Positions 23,714-35,183 of a DNA stretch of 64,000 nucleotides are shown here, piece by piece. The translations under genes and the position numbers were made by a program. The first letter of the stretch is position 1. The number at the start of each line of letters is the position of its first letter. Source of the stretch: Actinostola sp. cb2023 (taxonomy: Eukaryota > Cnidaria > Anthozoa > Actiniaria > Actinostolidae). Location of the stretch: contig JAUJYZ010000200.1 of NCBI GenBank assembly GCA_033675265.1, positions 62,001 to 126,000 on the forward strand. The letters are read 5' to 3'. Below the pieces are notes generated by a model that worked only from the letters and a program-made list of their open reading frames with translations, was not told where the DNA came from and did not search any database.

Positions 23714-26700
23714 ATGCCCAGACAGACTAAAGTGCATCCGCTTGGCTACACCAAACTACACTCCAAACTACAAGATCAACACGAGATGAAGGAAGTTAAC
23801 CATTACGAGAATCTTAACCAGGAAAGGAAATCTTCATGGCATAAACTAGGCAAACACATCTCTACTGTGTCGAGTTGGAAGTCTTATCAAAACTCCATGC
23901 GAGATCGATCTCGAGTGAACTTCCATCGAACAGACGACGACGGTCCTTGTTCACGACAAGATAAGCAACAATGCAAGAGAAATGCGCAATGCGTATTGGA
24001 CAGCGATGTGGATAATCTAGGCAAGGAAAGTTTCTCTATCTATGATTCTTTTGTACCTTCAAGTATGGGGACTTCAAATCAAGCATTGGTTAGCAGTAGA
24101 ACTCTGATCATTTACTTTGCTAAGCTTGCGAAGGCGAGTTACGAGGAGCCACAAGAGATCGATTTTGGATTCCTAGAAGAGCTGCTGCTACAAGGCGCCG
24201 ACATTAACTTCGCGGACAGGCACGGCCAGACAATATTCCACGAAGTGGCAAGAATCTGGAATGTTGATGTTGCAAAGTTTGTGATAGAGAACGGTGGAGA
24301 TGTAAATGTAGCTGATAATTATGGAAGAACTCCGCTACATGTAGCGGCAGCGGTTGATTATCCTGAGATGGTTGAGTTCTTGGTCATAAGCAACGGTAAG
24401 TTCTCTGCTTCCCCAAGGGGAGGCGGGATGGTCAAAAAGGTACTGTGCAGGGTGCTCTCTCATCATAAGCATCAAGAGTTCCAGACTTTCGGTACGCACG
24501 CAATGCATTGTGAGATTTTTTTAAATATTTACAAAGGAAAAGTGAGCACCAATTCTAGACAGAGGGAGCCCAAGCTATGTTTTTGCTCACTTGGTGCTCA
24601 CTTTTCCTTTAATTGACCAGAGGTTTGGCTATACTCTCTCTGTTTTCAGCTCCATGACTCATAAATACATGGTATAGCTGCAAACGACTGGTATAATAAT
24701 AATAATAATATCCATGGTATTAGTGCCCCAAACCTCACCCCTAGAAAAGTGACAATTCAATCAATAATCAGAGTTATACTTTTTTCTTTAGCAAATATCC
24801 ATGCAAGAACAAAGGAAGAGTTGCAGACTCCAACTCATTATGCAGCCAAAAATGATGCTGCAAAAGCTCTAAAGATGTTGATCAAGCTTAAAGGAAGTTG
24901 TCATAGTCGAGACTACAAAGGAAGAACAGCACTTCATGTGGCAGCCGAATTAGGTAAATGTGAATACTGTGAGAGAGCAAACACTGAAATTATCATTAAT
25001 TAGAGGTTGGTTTACAGGGGCGGATACAAGGTTGGATATTGGTTTCAGTCAAATTTTATGTAAATAATTTTTTCATGGCAAAAAAGGTATTTGAATTTCC
25101 AAAATCCGCCCCTGGTTTAGATTAGGGGTGACAAATGTTTCTGCAAAAATCTCAAATCTAGCAAAATTTATTTGAATCTCAAAATCTCCATTTTTTATGT
25201 GTCTTTCTGGAATGATAAAGTCAGAATGATAACATGGATTCCCCAACATGTTATGATGGTCTTGCAAAGTGTCATTCATCCCATCCGCCACCTCTAATAT
25301 TATTATCACTGGTGTATTTAATAATATTTAATATTTAATTAATATTTCTTTATCAACAGATCGTTCTGACACTGCAAAGCTCCTGATTGAAAGAGGTACC
25401 CCAGCAGGTGTGCAGGATATAAGCGGCAGTTGCGCATTATCAATGATCATATCCAAAATGCCACCAGTTGCTAAAGATGCCTTGGATCAATTTCATTCCA
25501 CTGATCGTGCAAATAGACGGCAATATTATTACTTAAATTACCTGGAACCATACAAACTAGGAAAAGGTAAAGTTACCATGAACTTTTAGCTTATTCTATC
25601 AGTCGCTATGGATACCTTTATGCACGTACAGATTAGAAAATGGTAAATAAATGAAATATTTGAAACAAATAATTTTTGCCATAGAAATATAATCTTCAGA
25701 GAAGTAATATTAATATTAATACTGATTGTTGATTATGACAGGAGTGAAGTGTTATGCTAAAACCCCTCTACAGTGTGTAGTACACTATAAACAAATGGAC
25801 CTCATCATGCATCCTGTCTTCCGACGCCTTATTGATGTCAAGTGGCAACAGTTTGGTCGAAGGGGAGTTGCATGGCAAGTTATAGTTCAGCTAGTTTATG
25901 TGTTCGTCTGGACTGCTTTGGCTATCACTCTGCATATAGGCCGCGGTTCAAACTACTATTTTCCACCCTCAAAATACTGGTGGAGAATAGTCCTGGAATC
26001 AATTGTGTGTACAATGACAATTAACTTTATTTTACTGGAATTCCTGGAAATTCGTGAGTCAAAGACATCTCATCGCAAATGGCAACGTTGGAGGATCAGA
26101 GAACTCGAAAAAGATCTTCAATTCTGTCATCCACGTTGGCCAGAAGAAAGGAAGTACTTAGAAATGGAGCTGAGGGAGATATCAGAGTCTGGAATATCGT
26201 ATTTCAATGATGCCTGGAACTATTTTGACTGGATTACGTATGGTTGGGTGGTCGTGATTGTGGTAACTCGTGGATTAGCTGTAGGCTTCGGGATCAAGGA
26301 GGCTAGGTATGCTCATCCAAGAGTGTTTGCAGTTGGGATTATCTTTATATGGCTGAGATTAATGAAAGCTTTTCGAGCATTTTCTTCACTTGGTCCTTTT
26401 ATCGTCATGATTGGGCATATTATCGATGACACTTTGAAGTTTGCTTTTCTGTATTTGGAATTTTACTTTCCTTACGTGTGTGCGTTTTGGATACTCTTTG
26501 GAGGTTCTGCCATAAACAATGCCAAACATCCAGCTAAAGGATTGGAAACCTTTAACGACCTAATGTACTCTGTATTTCAGCTAACATATGTCGGTAATTT
26601 CCCCTGGGATGCGTTAGTGTCAGTCGACCATCTCATGGCACAGCTATTGTGTGGGACGTACATCGCCGTGTCTGGAGTCATTCTGCTTAACCTCTTCATT

Positions 26701-28564
26701 GCGCTGATGTCTGATACATTTCAGCGGGTATATGACAATGCAAAGGCCAATGCTGCAATGCAACGTGCTAGTACCATACTCAGCATGGAAGAAAGTATGA
26801 GTAATTCAACAAGAGACGCTTATCGACGTCACTTCCATACGAGACTTGCGCCTGAGGTACTTCGATGGCTGTCTTTATTATTTCAGTTTTCATTGCCATT
26901 TTGATTTTCATTGCTCTTGAAATTTTCTTGATTTTGAAATCCCATTTATCTAAACTCATTCTGTTTGTGTAGGAGTTGTATTACGATGATGATTCAACGA
27001 CTGTGGAGTCAGGAGAGCTGGAAAGAATGACACATCAGATTAAAGAAGCCGTCGATGAAGTCTACGACTGCGTCAAAGATACTGGCAACAATTCCACCTC
27101 ACGCGGGACAACGAACACTGAGATAAAGAAGTACGTTGTATCATTAATACTTGATTGATCGTTTTACTTTTAAGCTAGCTAAGTCAGTGAAAAAAGAGTA
27201 TCCTTTTCTTCATTTTCACTGCTTAGATATTATTTCTATAAAACCAGTTTCAAACGGACGCGCGATTTTATTGTTACAAATAATGTAATCGCGCTTATTT
27301 TAACCAGTTAACCGGACCCATGAACACGCGTCACTGCAAAGTTAAATCTAGTTTTATCTACTAATTCCTCTAGGTCTAGATTTCGCTAGCGACGCAAGCA
27401 TCAGCGCAAAACCGCGTTAAAACGGCGGGCTGGACGCAAGCATCAGCGCAAAACCGCGTTAAAACGGCGGGCTGGACGCAAGCATCAACGCAAAACCGCG
27501 TTAAAACGGCGGGCTGGACGCAAGCAGCGCGCAAAACCGCGTTAAAACGGCGGGCTGGACGCAAGCATCAACGCAAAACCGCGTTAAAAACGGCGGGCTG
27601 GACGCAAGCATCAGCGCAAAACCGCGTTAAAACGGCGGGCTGGACGCAAGCATCAGCGCAAAACCGCGTTAAAACGGCGGGCTGGACGCAAGCATCAACG
27701 CAAAACCGCGTTGAAACGGCGGGCTGGACGCAAGCATCAGCGCAAAACCGCGTTAAAACGGCGGGCTGGACGCAAGCATCAGCGCAAAACCGCGTTAAAA
27801 CGGATGGCTGGACGCAAGCATCAACGCAAAACCGCGTTGAAACGGCGGGCTGGACGCAAGCATCAGCGCAAAACCGCGTTAAAACGGCGGGCTGGACGCA
27901 AGCATCAACGCAAAACCGCGTTAAAACGGCGGGCTGGACGCAAGCATCAACGCAAAACCGCGTTAAAACGGCGGGCTGGACGCAAGCATCAGCGCAAAAC
28001 CGCGTTAAAACGGCGGGCTGGACGCAAGCATCAGCGAAATAAAGAAAAGCGTGCCCGACGCAAACATTTTTGCATTTATTGCGTTTTCACACAAGTTCTT
28101 ATACCTGCGCTTATACTTGCTACGCTATAGTGAAACCCAGCTTTAGATTAACTCTAAATGACTAGTAATTTACAGTCTGACAGCAGTCAGTTATTATCTT
28201 ATGGCAAGACAAACTTCAATCAAGTAGCACTACTTATTTGAGGTGTCACGATTGTGATTGCATGACGAGTTTTTTTTCTGTTCGTAGATTGCGTGACGAC
28301 ATGGCAAGTGTTGCTCAACGCCACGAGAATAACGTGAGTAAAATGCGTCAGGAAATAGCAGAGATGAAACTATTGCTGGACGTCTTGATAAGAAACCTTC
28401 ACCAACAAACTACAATACCATCGAGTGTGCCATCACTCGTAATCCATCAGAAAAGTGTTAAGCTATCGCATTCGGCAAGCACTCGGACCACTCGTCGTAA
28501 GAAACATCGGAAAGATCAAAGCTCACAAAAACGAAACGGAGGAACGGTACGAGGAACCTTATGA
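23714..28564 (+). CDS. Ankyrin-repeat TRP-type cation channel, TRPV/TRPVL-like, 6 exons
   Basis: The exons are 23714-24395, 24792-24953, 25360-25566, 25742-26856, 26973-27130 and 28288-28564. All are GT-AG with consistent phases, giving 866 residues. The N-terminal 145 residues are hydrophilic. Three to five ankyrin repeats span about 150-340 (NYGRTPLHVAAA, TPTHYAAKNDAAKALKML, GRTALHVAAE). The channel core in exon 4 has S1 (394-415), S2 (431-453), S3 (511-535), S4 (545-575), S5 (581-604), a pore loop (622-640, LTYVGNFPWDAL) and S6 (651-675, VILLNLFIALMSDTF). After S6 the sequence runs NAKANAAMQRASTIL, resembling the TRPV post-S6 region. The C-terminus has a heptad-like coiled coil (RHENNVSKMRQEIAEMKLLL) and a basic tail. 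It is a plasma-membrane, probably tetrameric sensory channel by family; the subfamily is uncertain. The start is the first ATG of exon 1. Intron 5 contains a 42-bp minisatellite. Confidence 0.85.
24532..24613. repeat. Short foldback in TRP-type gene intron 1
   Basis: AAAGGAAAAGTGAGCACCAA on the left pairs with TTGGTGCTCACTTTTCCTTT on the right, a 20-bp perfect stem with a loop of about 40 bp. It lies just past the exon 1 donor. Confidence 0.75.
25015..25114. mobile_element. Short hAT-like MITE in TRP-type gene intron 2
   Basis: The ends are CAGGGGCGGATAC and ATCCGCCCCTG, with GGTTTA-like sequence repeated on both flanks. A related 240-bp element with the same termini lies at about 53050-53291. 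About 100 bp, no coding capacity. Confidence 0.7.
27385..28036. repeat. 42-bp minisatellite in TRP-type gene intron 5
   Basis: About 15 units with CTGGACGCAAGCATCAGCGC, AAAACCGCGTTAAAACGG and CGGG, varying at a few positions (CAGCG/CAACG, TTAAAA/TTGAAA). Being 14 codons long, the unit keeps frames open on both strands, including a basic 14-residue repeat on plus; I take this as a by-product because splice-consistent exons flank it. It is unusually CpG-rich for this window. Confidence 0.9.
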
Positions 28565-31500
28565 AGGATTACCGCTGCCCACACCGACTGAAGACCTATT
28601 ACCAAGTGTTTCGTCAATGACTGAACGTAAGACTTCACGAACTGAACAGACACGACGTTTTTAATGATGCAATTCAAGTTTGTACTGTGTAGATATTAAC
28701 ATGTAAAACTGAGTGTAAGTGTGACATTATTTCAGTTAATTTATAGCAGTTATTTTTATATATTATATGTGATGCGCAGGTGATCTTATACACATGAAAC
28801 TTGCGCAATATAAGTCAATCAATTATTATTATTATTATTAACTAGACTGACATACTGATAGCTATCAATACATCTGCACCCGCTAATAGACTTCTAGATT
28901 GAGCAGAAAAAATGACGTTTTACTGACACTGTCATCAATGTCATACCTCGTGCTTGCTGCTTACGTATCAGCCTTTAAACCAAACCCATTGCTCTCACAC
29001 ACAAATATTGTCTTCGCTTGTCTTTCTTTTGTCTTGTGTACCGTGTTCTTTGAGGCCTGGGATTTCAGCAAAATACTTAAATCTGCCTTATGTGAAATAT
29101 AATGAGTTTTGGTGAAATGATGTATTCCATCGAACTTAACAATTTTATATAAGTTTTGAGGCTGATGAGGTGTCGTGACATGTCGCACGCGCGTCAGAAT
29201 CGATCGTTACCTGCAATCCACAATAATAATAATAATAGTAATAATAATAATAAAAGCATTTATTTATATATACACGATGTAACTATTACATATACAGCTT
29301 AGCTGATGTGGTCGTGTTAAAATATTTTTTAGCAAAAAATATTAATGTTAAAAATATTAATGTTTATTATTGTTGTATATTTTAGTTGTGAGCCAAATTG
29401 GAAACCAGTCCTTGTTGTTGTATTTGTAACCCACATTAAATAAAGATTATTATTGTTATTTATTATGTCTAGTTGTACAGAAAAAAAGATGGCGGCTGTA
29501 ATTTTACCACAATGCTTTGCGAGCCTAATCAGTCTTCTCATATCTACAAACTTATAATAATAGTAATAATAACTTTTATTTATACACGATCAATGGTTAA
29601 AGCTACAGCTTGTGGGGTCGTGTAAAACGTAAATGTAATAAAAAATATATGTAAATATGAGTAATTTCGGTTCTTTTGCTCGCGTATAACCGCCGCATAC
29701 CGTGCAACTACGAAGCGACCGGGTTGGTTCGTCAACTTTCGAGAACATTGGATTAGTTACATATGGATATCGATATAGTTAAACTGAGTAGTAGAGAGCC
29801 TCTGAATAACAATCAAAAAAGCACTAAATTTAGTTAGATAGATAGTTTATTAGTTAAAAATACTCTTGCAGCTGGATAGCTGAATTGTGTAAAAACTTTA
29901 TAAAGAAATTACAATCGGTAAAAATCAATATTGCTATTGATTTACGGACGTTTCGCATCGTCGGAGTAAACTTAAAGAGCTTTTTCTTTTACTCCGAATT
30001 TTAAAAGGACTAACTTCCGAAACATCACTAAATTTAGTGCTATTTTACGGTGTTCAAGTTTCATTCTACACACTCGTAAAAGACAATTTAATTGAAGCAC
30101 GAACAGCACTCCACGCTAAAACGATTCCACATACACGTCACATGAAGTCCTTACGTGTTGTATGTACACAGGAGCCCATGATGTACATTGAAGGCCGCAT
30201 GATGTAGGTTATTGAACTCCCTTTAGCTGACTTTAGTTGCGGTGATGTTAAATAACAGTCGTTTCGCGTTAACGTCTTGTCTCTCTAACTTTTGACTTGC
30301 TCTAATATATATTTTTGTTCACGTTACCGTTTTAACTAGCTTTGTAGATCGTAATTATTATATTATTATTATTATATATTATTATAAAGGTTTTAAAACT
30401 GCAAATACTTTTTTCATGACTTAATTAATATAGACGACATTCCTAATACACACAACTGAGGTAAACTATTGGACCTTTTTTTTTTTTTTTTTCAAGATTC
30501 GCCCATAAGGCAGGTGTTGTACAATAGGACACGAAGTCCCCTTTAAAATACATTACACCACGTCCCACCCAATAAGAAGATTACCCAGTATACCCGACCC
30601 CTGATGAATTCCCAATATGAAAAAAATAAGTGAAAAAAATATATGAAAAATTAATATATATGAATATAAATTCACTAAGGTGAAAAATAAGTAAAACACT
30701 TAGGACAGACTATCTTATAGGTACGGATATTATCAGGGTCAAAAACTTCGTTGCTGTAGAAAAGAGTTTGCCCTTTCGTTGTGTAAATATTTTTTCAGGG
30801 ATAATCCTGGATGATGTTTAATAACAAAATAGTTTTTAACACCCTTAGGAAAACCCATCTCCTGATCTTCAATTATTGAGGGGAATTATGCTGATTTTTC
30901 GTTCAAGAACGGAAATACCGTCATCTTTTAACGAAATAATCATAAGCTTGTGTAGTACGGCCTGATAGTTCATTATGATCTCATGAGTACACGTATTAAA
31001 AAGCCGGTTGAGCAGCATGAAGGGTTTGTTGTCTTGTTCTTGTAGATGATTGAATCTCTTACTTCAGCCCCTCGAAGTCAAAGAAAACCTTACTGAAGAA
31101 GTTTTTCGTAAGGATAGTTTTGGTTTCTGCGCCGGAGAATCTCCTCAGCTGACTGACGCCGGGCAGACAATTCATTCCCTAGCTAGGGATCAACAAGACA
31201 AGGCCGCCGGTTGATGAGTTTATTTGAAGACTGCAAAGTAAACGTTTACATGGCTGAACTTGTTTATTATGGCGCTTTTTAAAAGCTGTGTAAAGAATGG
31301 GCGTTTATTGAGAGAGAAAAATAACTCGTTTTAATTAACGGAAGGCAACGATTCCAATCTTCGGTTGTCTTCGTACATTGTAGAGTTTACTGATCGTTGT
31401 GACGCCAAATCGGTGTGTAATTTTCTGAGTTCTTGCTTTAAATCTTCCGTCTATGATTACAATCTATAATAGTAATAATAGTCTATAATCCATTTTCATA

Positions 31501-32484
31501 GGGATTTCAGTGACAGCAAATCTTTTTGCTCTATTCGATTGATAAAATAACACTGTCGGGCGGATTATGTTGAAAATGAAAACGGGTTTAAGGATTACAG
31601 TAACTGATTTAGACAAAAATCTCCAAGAAGGAAGTTGCGACAAGTGAAAATAAATTATTTTCATTTTAGATAAGCTATCAGACAAAAAAAGTAAGAGTCA
31701 CTTCATTAACATTATTTTATCTATAATTGTCTTCCGACCATAATAATAATAAAGTACTCTAGATAAAAGCCATGAAATCATAGCAAAAATCTTTACTCTC
31801 ACATATATTGACATAGAATGAGAAAAAGTACTAAGTTCTAAGTCAGTGGAAATTATTTATAGCCCTGTCACTTGTTTGCCCGATAATCCTCCACGATAGG
31901 AAACACCACGAATCGATATGTTTTCTGATAACATATCTTATACGATTGAACTAGTAATGGTGTATATCTTTTCGGCAATAAATCAGGGAGTGCATTCTCT
32001 TAATAATTGAAAAGAAAGTGAAAAATGCTCCCGTGAAAATGAAAATGGTTCAATTGAGGACCGTTGAGCGGCCTAGCAGCGCTGTTTCAATTCGGAAACG
32101 TATTTTTCTGATACGTTTCTGTCGTGCTAATTCTGTGCTTTGTAATTAGTAAGAGTACTTCATGAATGTGTGTGAAACGAGGCCTTTTTCTTACGTTTTA
32201 TCATGAATATTTTGGTGCAAGTACAATCTACATTAGAACTACCGGGCTTCACGGAGAGATTTACCACAGTCATGTAGGACGTGTAAATCCATCAGTCTTG
32301 TTTGGGGGAAATGAAAAAGCCGACAACTCAAGTATGTTAAGGCCTGGTTCATGAAGCCATCACTCAAAATCACGTTTATTTTTAGTATATCCCACGATTC
32401 ATTTCTATGGCATTGATATTTAGGCATAAGATTATATTCAAGATGTTTGATGATTTAGTCCTAAAAATACTGACGTCACGTTAT

Positions 32485-32849
32485 CACGTGACCTAGGCAT
32501 GTGAAATTTCGTTTTTTAAATATGCGGACGCGAATTTAAGTTATGCTGAAATAGTTTTTGTACTACAATATTAAGGACAACTAGCGAAAAAAGATAGCGT
32601 TTGGAAAACCTGTCCCTTAGTTTTAGTTATCGAGAAAATTGAGAAAACGTATTCTGGCTAAATGGTCACGTGACCTATTTTCGTAAATATCTCTCTTAAA
32701 AGAAATCAGAGACAAGATTTCCAAACGCAGTTGTGTAGAGACCTAGCATTGACAACATATGCAATTGTTTGTTTTTACACTGTTCTTAAAACCGCGACCG
32801 CATTTTAAAATACATTTTCAAATACTGTTGTCACGTGGTTAATCACGTG
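32485..32849. promoter_or_regulatory. Cluster of four CACGTG E-box palindromes
   Basis: CACGTG occurs at 32485-32490, 32667-32672, 32832-32837 and 32844-32849; the first two sit in TCACGTGACCT contexts. A pair of opposed blocks (AGCGTTTGGAAAACCTGTC near 32598 and GACAAGATTTCCAAACGC near 32711) lies between, so the cluster may belong to an old foldback element rather than an enhancer. Confidence 0.35.
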
Positions 32850-33980
32850 TTCAGTTTTTTTGGTATTTTGTTGACTTCAATCAATTAAGGATGTCGATCT
32901 CCAATGCTATGCATAGTTTTGTAATGATTGGTTAAAAGGAAGTGACATTATGATTTTTTACATTTTATTCTCGTTTTTGAGCTTCTTGAGAACAACCACG
33001 CAAAAGTGATGGAAAATAAGTGAGAATGATGTGTAAATATTGTGAAAAATTTGTGACGGAGAGAAAATGTTTTCACTTGGTAAACTGAGCTATTTCAGTT
33101 CGTGTGTGCTTATAGCTTCGTTATTTCATATTTTGGTGTAAAAACAATTTTCAGGAAATCACTGCAGTTAGCGGTAGAAAAACTCTGCACAAGCCGGGTA
33201 TAATTACACCAAACAACAAAACAACTGATCATCTTTTGTGACAATATTGTCGGCTAGTTAAATTACAATAAAATACAGAACTTCTTCGTTGCGTGTAGTG
33301 GTGGTTTATCGATGTAAAAATAGAACTAATCTAAGTTGATTTGCTGTTACCTCCATGGGTGATGGTTTCTAATTGCAATTCCAAGACCGAACGCAAGCCG
33401 GAGAATTAAGCAAAAACTCGAAATTAAAAACAACGAAGCCAATTCGTAAACTGTAGCATTTCACGTGAGAATCTCGAGAGGCATCCAATATATTTAATTT
33501 TGTTTTAATACATCGTAGTGGAACAGGAAGAAAGGGGAAGGGATGGAAGGAGAAAGAAGGAATTATCAACGCAAGTAAATATTCTATGCCATAGTAATTT
33601 TTCCACTACATTTACTAATACTTAATTAGATAATCTACAATTATACGCGTTCCATCTATTAGTAACCATGCGTGATTGTACGTACTTTGTAGTTTTTCAT
33701 TACGAAACTGTAATTATTCTAACGAGAATGTATATTTCTCTTGATATTTCATATTCCATCGTTTGATCAACTATTAACTCTATATGATTAGATTATGCGT
33801 CACGATGATGTATCAGTTCCATTGCAATTTTTAAATTCATTAAGAAAATTAAACTATTCAAACAGAACTGTCAGATTTTAGAATTTCCTATCGTTTGATA
33901 ATTGTATTCACTGTTTACCTTTTGGCGCCATGAAAATGCTGATTACTAACTTTCTTACTGATTATGTCTTCACTTACTAC

Positions 33981-33986
33981 TTTATT
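33981..33986 (-). terminator. Candidate poly(A) signal for the minus-strand GPCR gene
   Basis: TTTATT on plus (AATAAA on minus), about 120 bases beyond the GPCR stop codon at 34107. Confidence 0.45.
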
Positions 33987-33997
33987 CGTTCGTGGAT

Positions 33998-34043
33998 CGC
34001 ACCACGCGTCGCACCACGCGTCGCACCACGCGTCGCACCACGC
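33998..34043. repeat. 12-bp tandem repeat
   Basis: About four copies of CGTCGCACCACG immediately downstream of the GPCR stop on the minus strand, probably within or next to its 3' UTR. Confidence 0.8.
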
Positions 34044-34106
34044 AGTTCATATCAGTCATCTTTCTTGCTTCAAAGTTCCACTGAATGACTGATCTACATC
34101 AGCTAG

Positions 34107-35183
34107 TCATGCCCTGAGGGGTGTTGCTGTTGTCTTCTCTGTTAAGGGTATTCCAACAAGCTTTCGCTCTTCTTCTTCTTCATTGCGGTTGCTATAGCTA
34201 CGTGGCTTAAAGAGCTTGATCAGTGTTTTTCTGTAGGTGGGAAGTCTCCATGCATATATGAACGGGTCGACGCATACTTTGACAAAGAGCAACACATCGG
34301 AGATGCGAAGTGCTACTAAGAGATTCAGGTGTGACTGTGAGCTCAGTCTCTTGGAGTAATATAAGAATATGTACACAGTAATTACATGTGGGAGGGCACA
34401 CAGCAGTAGGATTGCACCAAGGTAGATACTAACGATGGTAAACTGTTGATCCAGGGTTTTCTCTCTGCCTTGTCGTTTACTTTTCTTTTTTCGTTTTGAA
34501 GAAGCGAAGTTTGGAGGCTTTGAGGACGACTCCCTCAACGCTGTACGCCGCTTGTATGCGCGATACAGAAGGACAGACACAATCAGTAGATTAAGCGACA
34601 TAAACGTAGAGTTACAGGCCAGGTCGATTTTGATGAATGTGAGCTTTTCAAGGATGCCCATGAATTGTACTGCCGTGAAGAGAACCAAATAAAGAAACGC
34701 AAACACCATGAAAATAACGATGTTACGCGTTGTAATGAACCGCCTGTACTGGTGTGGAAAAGAAATGGCTGTCAGCTGAGACCAGGACAAGGCCAAGACA
34801 ACTAAGAATGAATATTTCAAGGCAACGCCTGATATTATACCGCCAACCATGTACAGAATAGATGGTGGACCCACTGGCGCAAGCGTGTTTTTAAAAAATT
34901 GGATAAAATAATACGTGGCAAAGAACGGTTCTGTCGTAAGTCCTGTTATCAGGTCAGCCATGCTCAATCCAACGATGAAGTATTTCGCTGCAGACTTGAA
35001 GCATTTTAGAGGGTCTTTCCATATGGCTATCAAGAGTAGAATATTACTTGTAGTAGTTACAACTGAAAGAACCGATAAACAGCAAGCACTCGAGAGGGCT
35101 AAGAAACGAGTGTATGTCAGAAGCATCTGAGATTGATTTTCGATTGAGGCATTCATGTGTCCGATGCAAGTACAGCTTTTCAA
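34107..35183 (-). CDS. Intronless class A GPCR of a divergent family
   Basis: Single 358-residue frame with seven hydrophobic segments. N-glycosylation sequons lie at N11 and N16. Helix 1 is about 27-55 (SNILLLIAIW), helix 2 carries LSMADLITG (73-81), helix 3 ends LALSWSQLTAISFP with SQL (135-137) where D/ERY is expected, and helices 4 and 5 follow. A strongly basic third loop (SSKRKKKSKRQGREK, about 228-242) precedes helix 6 with CALPH (262-266) in place of CWxP and helix 7 DPFIYAWRLPTYRKT (306-320) in place of NPxxY. The tail is rich in E and R. Motifs and lack of introns match the 3' fragment at 2-838. It is a plasma-membrane receptor by family; missing DRY predicts altered activation, but this is not testable here. 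The ligand is unknown. Confidence 0.88.
   Translation of the reverse strand: MKSCTCIGHMNASIENQSQMLLTYTRFLALSSACCLSVLSVVTTTSNILLLIAIWKDPLKCFKSAAKYFIVGLSMADLITGLTTEPFFATYYFIQFFKNTLAPVGPPSILYMVGGIISGVALKYSFLVVLALSWSQLTAISFPHQYRRFITTRNIVIFMVFAFLYLVLFTAVQFMGILEKLTFIKIDLACNSTFMSLNLLIVSVLLYRAYKRRTALRESSSKPPNFASSKRKKKSKRQGREKTLDQQFTIVSIYLGAILLLCALPHVITVYIFLYYSKRLSSQSHLNLLVALRISDVLLFVKVCVDPFIYAWRLPTYRKTLIKLFKPRSYSNRNEEEEERKLVGIPLTEKTTATPLRA

Larger units (their letters stand above)
28565..34106. other. 5.5-kb gene-poor intergenic region
   Basis: No exon or family match seen on either strand. Contents: (TAA)n-tailed dispersed fragments with CATTTATTTATATATACACG or CTTTTATTTATACACG (about 29222-29330 and 29558-29640), poly-T at 30477-30492, an E-box-rich imperfect foldback at 32460-32870, and a 12-bp CGTCGCACCACG repeat at about 33998-34043. 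The region is strongly AT-rich. Long-range regulatory DNA for the TRP-type or GPCR gene is possible but not demonstrated. Confidence 0.5.

Noticed and set aside
27376..28130. Basic repeat protein (KRRAGRKHQRKTAL-type) on plus and a matching frame on minus
   Set aside because: By-product of a 42-bp minisatellite in the TRP-type gene's intron 5; no independent start, family or splice evidence.
28899..29102. Short hydrophobic frame downstream of the TRP-type gene
   Set aside because: Only 67 codons, no recognisable motif, and the adjacent sequence is repeat-rich.
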